A stretch of 64,000 bases of DNA from Roridomyces roridus (lineage: Eukaryota > Basidiomycota > Agaricomycetes > Agaricales > Mycenaceae): the NCBI GenBank assembly GCA_029378245.1, contig JARKIF010000129.1:1-64000 (forward strand). The letters run 5' to 3'. A model generated the notes under the pieces. It was not told the DNA's origin. It ran no database searches and saw nothing but the letters and a program-made list of their open reading frames with translations. Shown one piece after another: positions 61,082 through 64,000 of this stretch. A program made the translations under genes and the position numbers. Each line of letters opens with the position of its first letter. The first letter of the stretch is position 1.

Positions 61082-63559
61082 CTAAAAGTGCGCGACGTAG
61101 GCCATTTGAACTGAGGGGGAGGTTGTTTTCTTGTCGTCGCCACTGTGGACCTCGGAAGAACCTGGATTCGACTCTAGTCCTGTCTCGACCTCGGAGGGGG
61201 TTGAATCTGGTTTGGTAGCCGCCTTTGCCGTTGTGCGTCTGAATGCCTTGGCTTTGACCCTCGTCATCACCTCCTTGGCCACCTGCTCCGCCTTCTTCCT
61301 CTTCTCCTGCTTGGCAAGGACTTTGGTTACGAGGCCGATGGTTTCCAAAGTATTGTGTTGCAGTCGACCAAGAGCAGCAGCGTCTTTCTCTTTGCGAGGC
61401 GGTCGCGTTAGATTCAGCCGTTCCCGAATCTCGTGAAGCTGCTCCTTGCCCCAAGTACCCTCGGCTACGCCGCGCTGCCGTTCTCTCTCCTGCTCCCGCT
61501 TACGCAGTCGTTCTTCTTGGTCATGCTCGCGCTCCATTCGACGTGCCCATCCCTCCCTAGCAGCACTCATCACTTCCAATTCACTGCCATCCACCTCGAG
61601 GGCCGCTGGTACCTCCCCACCAATTGCCTCGGGCCATGGGTCCGCGACAAACCGGATCTGGGTATCCGCATAAGCCGGAATATGGACTGGCAGCAGCGTC
61701 CGCGCCCTCATCGCGTCTTCCGTGTCCGCAAAGCCAATAAGCGCGTGGAGCTCATACACCCAGTCGTCGTCAGAAAAGCGCCGCACGGGTTTTCCACGTA
61801 ACCAAACGCCTTCGATAGCCCCAAACGCGCCAAAGTCCGAACGCAGCTGTGCCTCTGCCGCCAATTTGGCGTCCCGAACTGCTCGCTCCATCGCTTCGGT
61901 GCGAGTGTTCATTAAAACATCCTCCAATTCACGTTCACGTGCCAAAGCTTTGCGCAACGAGAGCGCATATAACCGCACTGCTGGGTCCGTGTGTTCATCA
62001 TCTTCCACATCCTCCAACGAGGAAGAGGTGGACGCGTAGGCACCAGTATTCGTGCGTGACGTGGGCGAGTCGACAGATAAGCCGGAACCTGGTAAACGCA
62101 AGGCCAGCCAGCGCCCAGCACCGGATTTGACCATTTGGTCGACCAAGTCTAGTGTGTAACGGTGGTGGCGAATGCGAGTGATTATGGCATGCACAATCTT
62201 GGGATGTTCGGAAGTGGCAGTCGACTCGGTGCTAAATTGGAGATCAGAATCATGCAAAAAAAAAGTGTGAAAGAGGTGTTCGCACTTTTCTGGGACCGAC
62301 AGTTCCTCTGCATGCGGCTGCTGATCGCCGTCCATGTCCTCCGTCTCCGCATCCTCAACAGCCAACTGCTGAGACCCATCTGGGTCTTCCAACCGACTCC
62401 ACATCAGCTTCAACGCACCCTCTCTTTCGAGAACTTCCTTTGAATGTTGTTCGACTTTTGCAGTTTCCTCCAGCGACTCTGCATGCTCCTCGCCCTCGCT
62501 CTGGACTTGAATGCGCCGCTTGAGGGCCGCTGGTGCATCAGCCTCGGCCTCAACGTCGGTCTGTTGTAGTACAGCCTGGATCCTTTCATCGCTGCGCTTC
62601 TGCAAGGCAGTGACAAGTTGGTGAAGTCGCCTGAGCGGCCATGCCTCCGCTTCCGCGGTGGTTGGGAAGATACCGATTTCAGGATGCGGTGACGACGGGA
62701 CTTTGTGTAGTGTCAGAAGGAGGGGTTTAGCACGGAAGGCGCGAACCAGAGCGGGATCTGAGAAATGAATGAACTGTGCAGACATAACATACATTAGATT
62801 AGAAAACGCCTCGAAATGGAGCTTGCTCACCGCGCCGAGTGTGAAATTGTAGTTCTCCCCATGGTCTCGACGATCCTTGAGCGTTGTGCTCTGAACTACG
62901 AGCTGCAGTCCGAGAACCTCGGCTGGACGCGCACCAGACCGCAACGCGATACGCGACAGATCAGAGAGGGTCGTGAACGGGGGGAGATGCCACAGTCCGA
63001 CGGAGCTCATCTTGGATTTGGGCTCCGGTTCGGGTTGCTTGGGCGATGGTACCGGCGTTGGTGCTGAGGGAGCAGGTTCAGCGCTTTGCACTTGCATTGT
63101 TTTTGGCTGAATCGGCAGTGGTGGTGCTGGTGGTGGAGGAGGAGGCGACTCCGGTTTGGGCTGCTTCGGCATGGGAGCGCAAGTTACTTGAACCCTAAAC
63201 TTGAGCAGCGGCGGGCCTTCCTCCTGCGCAAGCTTCGGCGTCACATCCCAGTCGTCCTCCTCCTCTCTGTCTGCAAGCGCGGAATTTTCGATCCTCTCGA
63301 CCTTGGCGTCCATAGCCGCGCCCTTCTTCCCAAACGGATGTAGGCTTCCATGTGACTGCCGTGGCTTCACATCTTTGGGAAGCGCTTCTTGCTGTGGGGA
63401 GCGAGCGGCGATTTCATCCACAGGCAGCTGTGGGTTGTCTCCAGTTTCGGTCGACAAACGCCGCGACTTTTGGACTCTCGACGCGTCGGTTGGTATTAGA
63501 TGTAGTCGGACACCTCGATGGGAGCGAACCACAGAGGGCCGAAGGAAGAGTGCCCACAT
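61082..63559 (-). CDS. Probable mitochondrial protein with RRM-like segment, unknown
   Basis: The start at 63559 gives MWALFLRPSVVRSHRGVRLH, basic and amphipathic, with QKSRRLST as a possible cleavage region, so mitochondrial import is likely. A Pro-rich part (PESPPPPPPAPPLPIQPKTM) precedes MSSVGLWHLPPFTTLSDLSR. A 57-nt in-frame intron (about 62784-62840) is likely before FIHFSDPALVRAFRAKPLLL. Later come FGAFGAIEGVWLRGKPVRRF and IGFADTEDAMRARTLL, which read like an RNA-binding RRM fold, and a charged helical tail (RMEREHDQEERLRKREQERE). About 807 residues. A role in mitochondrial RNA metabolism is inference. Confidence 0.65.
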   Translation of the reverse strand: MWALFLRPSVVRSHRGVRLHLIPTDASRVQKSRRLSTETGDNPQLPVDEIAARSPQQEALPKDVKPRQSHGSLHPFGKKGAAMDAKVERIENSALADREEEDDWDVTPKLAQEEGPPLLKFRVQVTCAPMPKQPKPESPPPPPPAPPLPIQPKTMQVQSAEPAPSAPTPVPSPKQPEPEPKSKMSSVGLWHLPPFTTLSDLSRIALRSGARPAEVLGLQLVVQSTTLKDRRDHGENYNFTLGAVSKLHFEAFSNLMYVMSAQFIHFSDPALVRAFRAKPLLLTLHKVPSSPHPEIGIFPTTAEAEAWPLRRLHQLVTALQKRSDERIQAVLQQTDVEAEADAPAALKRRIQVQSEGEEHAESLEETAKVEQHSKEVLEREGALKLMWSRLEDPDGSQQLAVEDAETEDMDGDQQPHAEELSVPEKCEHLFHTFFLHDSDLQFSTESTATSEHPKIVHAIITRIRHHRYTLDLVDQMVKSGAGRWLALRLPGSGLSVDSPTSRTNTGAYASTSSSLEDVEDDEHTDPAVRLYALSLRKALARERELEDVLMNTRTEAMERAVRDAKLAAEAQLRSDFGAFGAIEGVWLRGKPVRRFSDDDWVYELHALIGFADTEDAMRARTLLPVHIPAYADTQIRFVADPWPEAIGGEVPAALEVDGSELEVMSAAREGWARRMEREHDQEERLRKREQERERQRGVAEGTWGKEQLHEIRERLNLTRPPRKEKDAAALGRLQHNTLETIGLVTKVLAKQEKRKKAEQVAKEVMTRVKAKAFRRTTAKAATKPDSTPSEVETGLESNPGSSEVHSGDDKKTTSPSVQMAYVAHF

Positions 63560-64000
63560 GTCATTGGAAGAAAATTCGGAGAGTGACAGACAGATGTAAA
63601 TAAAGATGATACAAGTACACCGAGCAAGAGGTAGCAGATCAAGTGATGCGCGACACAGGATTGATAGCTCCGGATGGGCTTGATGTAATATAAACATGGA
63701 CACAATGTATCGAGACAGGTGAAAGAGGGCAGGGCAGTAATATAAAGTCAAGTGCACTAGTTTTACAATTCATCTTTGACCCATTGTCAAGCAGAAAAAG
63801 GGCGGACCAGCGGAGGGCAGCTGTCGGCAACAATCGGACCTAGCGGACTTCACGGAGCTAAGTCTTATTATGGTAGGGGGGTATGTAAGCAAGAGATCAA
63901 TCAGTGTCGAACATCAATTGATCTGCTACCTCTTGACACCGAGCGATAAATACTAAGGCTACAACTTGCAGACCGTGAGATGTGGTGCTGCGATACCGTG
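63560..64000. other. Promoter side of the mitochondrial-type gene, window edge
   Basis: No gene seen. The sequence beyond 63760 is mixed and reaches the window end. Confidence 0.4.

Overview
The window looks like nuclear DNA of an Agaricomycete (mushroom-forming basidiomycete). Genes are dense on both strands and are cut by many 45-60 bp GT-AG introns. F-box/LRR genes, a basidiomycete-type BTB protein, DUF6699-like and adhesin-like membrane proteins and an A-T-TE NRPS-like enzyme are all present. There is no bacterial operon structure, rRNA or CRISPR. Exon limits were read by eye from splice signals and frame continuity. They are good in most genes, but starts and the smallest exons remain approximate.

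Layout. 1-6.2 kb: a low-complexity gene with a distant paralog at 52.9-53.6 kb, an HExxH protein, a secreted protein and a small basic protein. 6.4-11 kb: an F-box pseudogene, a small kinase-like gene and an intact F-box-like gene; both F-box genes carry the same promoter block. 11-18.2 kb: an EthD-like protein, an alpha/beta hydrolase, an NRPS-like synthetase and an intact F-box gene, with a broken F-box copy inside. 18.4-34.1 kb: three diverged copies of one unknown gene family with shared flanks. Between copies 1 and 2 lies a compact metabolic group: an MFS anion-type transporter divergent from an HpcH/HpaI aldolase, which faces an isocitrate-lyase-like enzyme, itself divergent from a DHA-type MFS transporter. 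34.1-34.7 kb: a hAT-like MITE with long poly-C runs. 34.8-37.3 kb: an Sld7-like candidate and a DUF6699-like gene. 37.3-43.6 kb: gene remnants, two related proline-rich genes with a C-x2-C...HQ motif (one with a tandem exon duplication) and a frameshifted F-box gene between direct repeats. 44.2-49.7 kb: a complete-length Ngaro-like tyrosine-recombinase retrotransposon with split direct repeats. 49.8-63.6 kb: conserved-looking housekeeping-type genes (BTB protein, paralog of the first gene, small acidic protein, single-pass membrane protein, DH-BAR-SH3 RhoGEF, mitochondrial-type protein).

Most interesting: (1) the lyase/aldolase/two-transporter group, in which the lyase has lost the KKCGH catalytic motif of isocitrate lyases; (2) the Ngaro-like element with two identical 406-bp repeats and a frameshifted recombinase; (3) the poly-C MITE with clear TIRs, an 8-bp target duplication and a related unoccupied sequence elsewhere in the window; (4) the triplicated family, with precise intron loss and decay in the middle copy; (5) promoter blocks conserved between distant paralogs.
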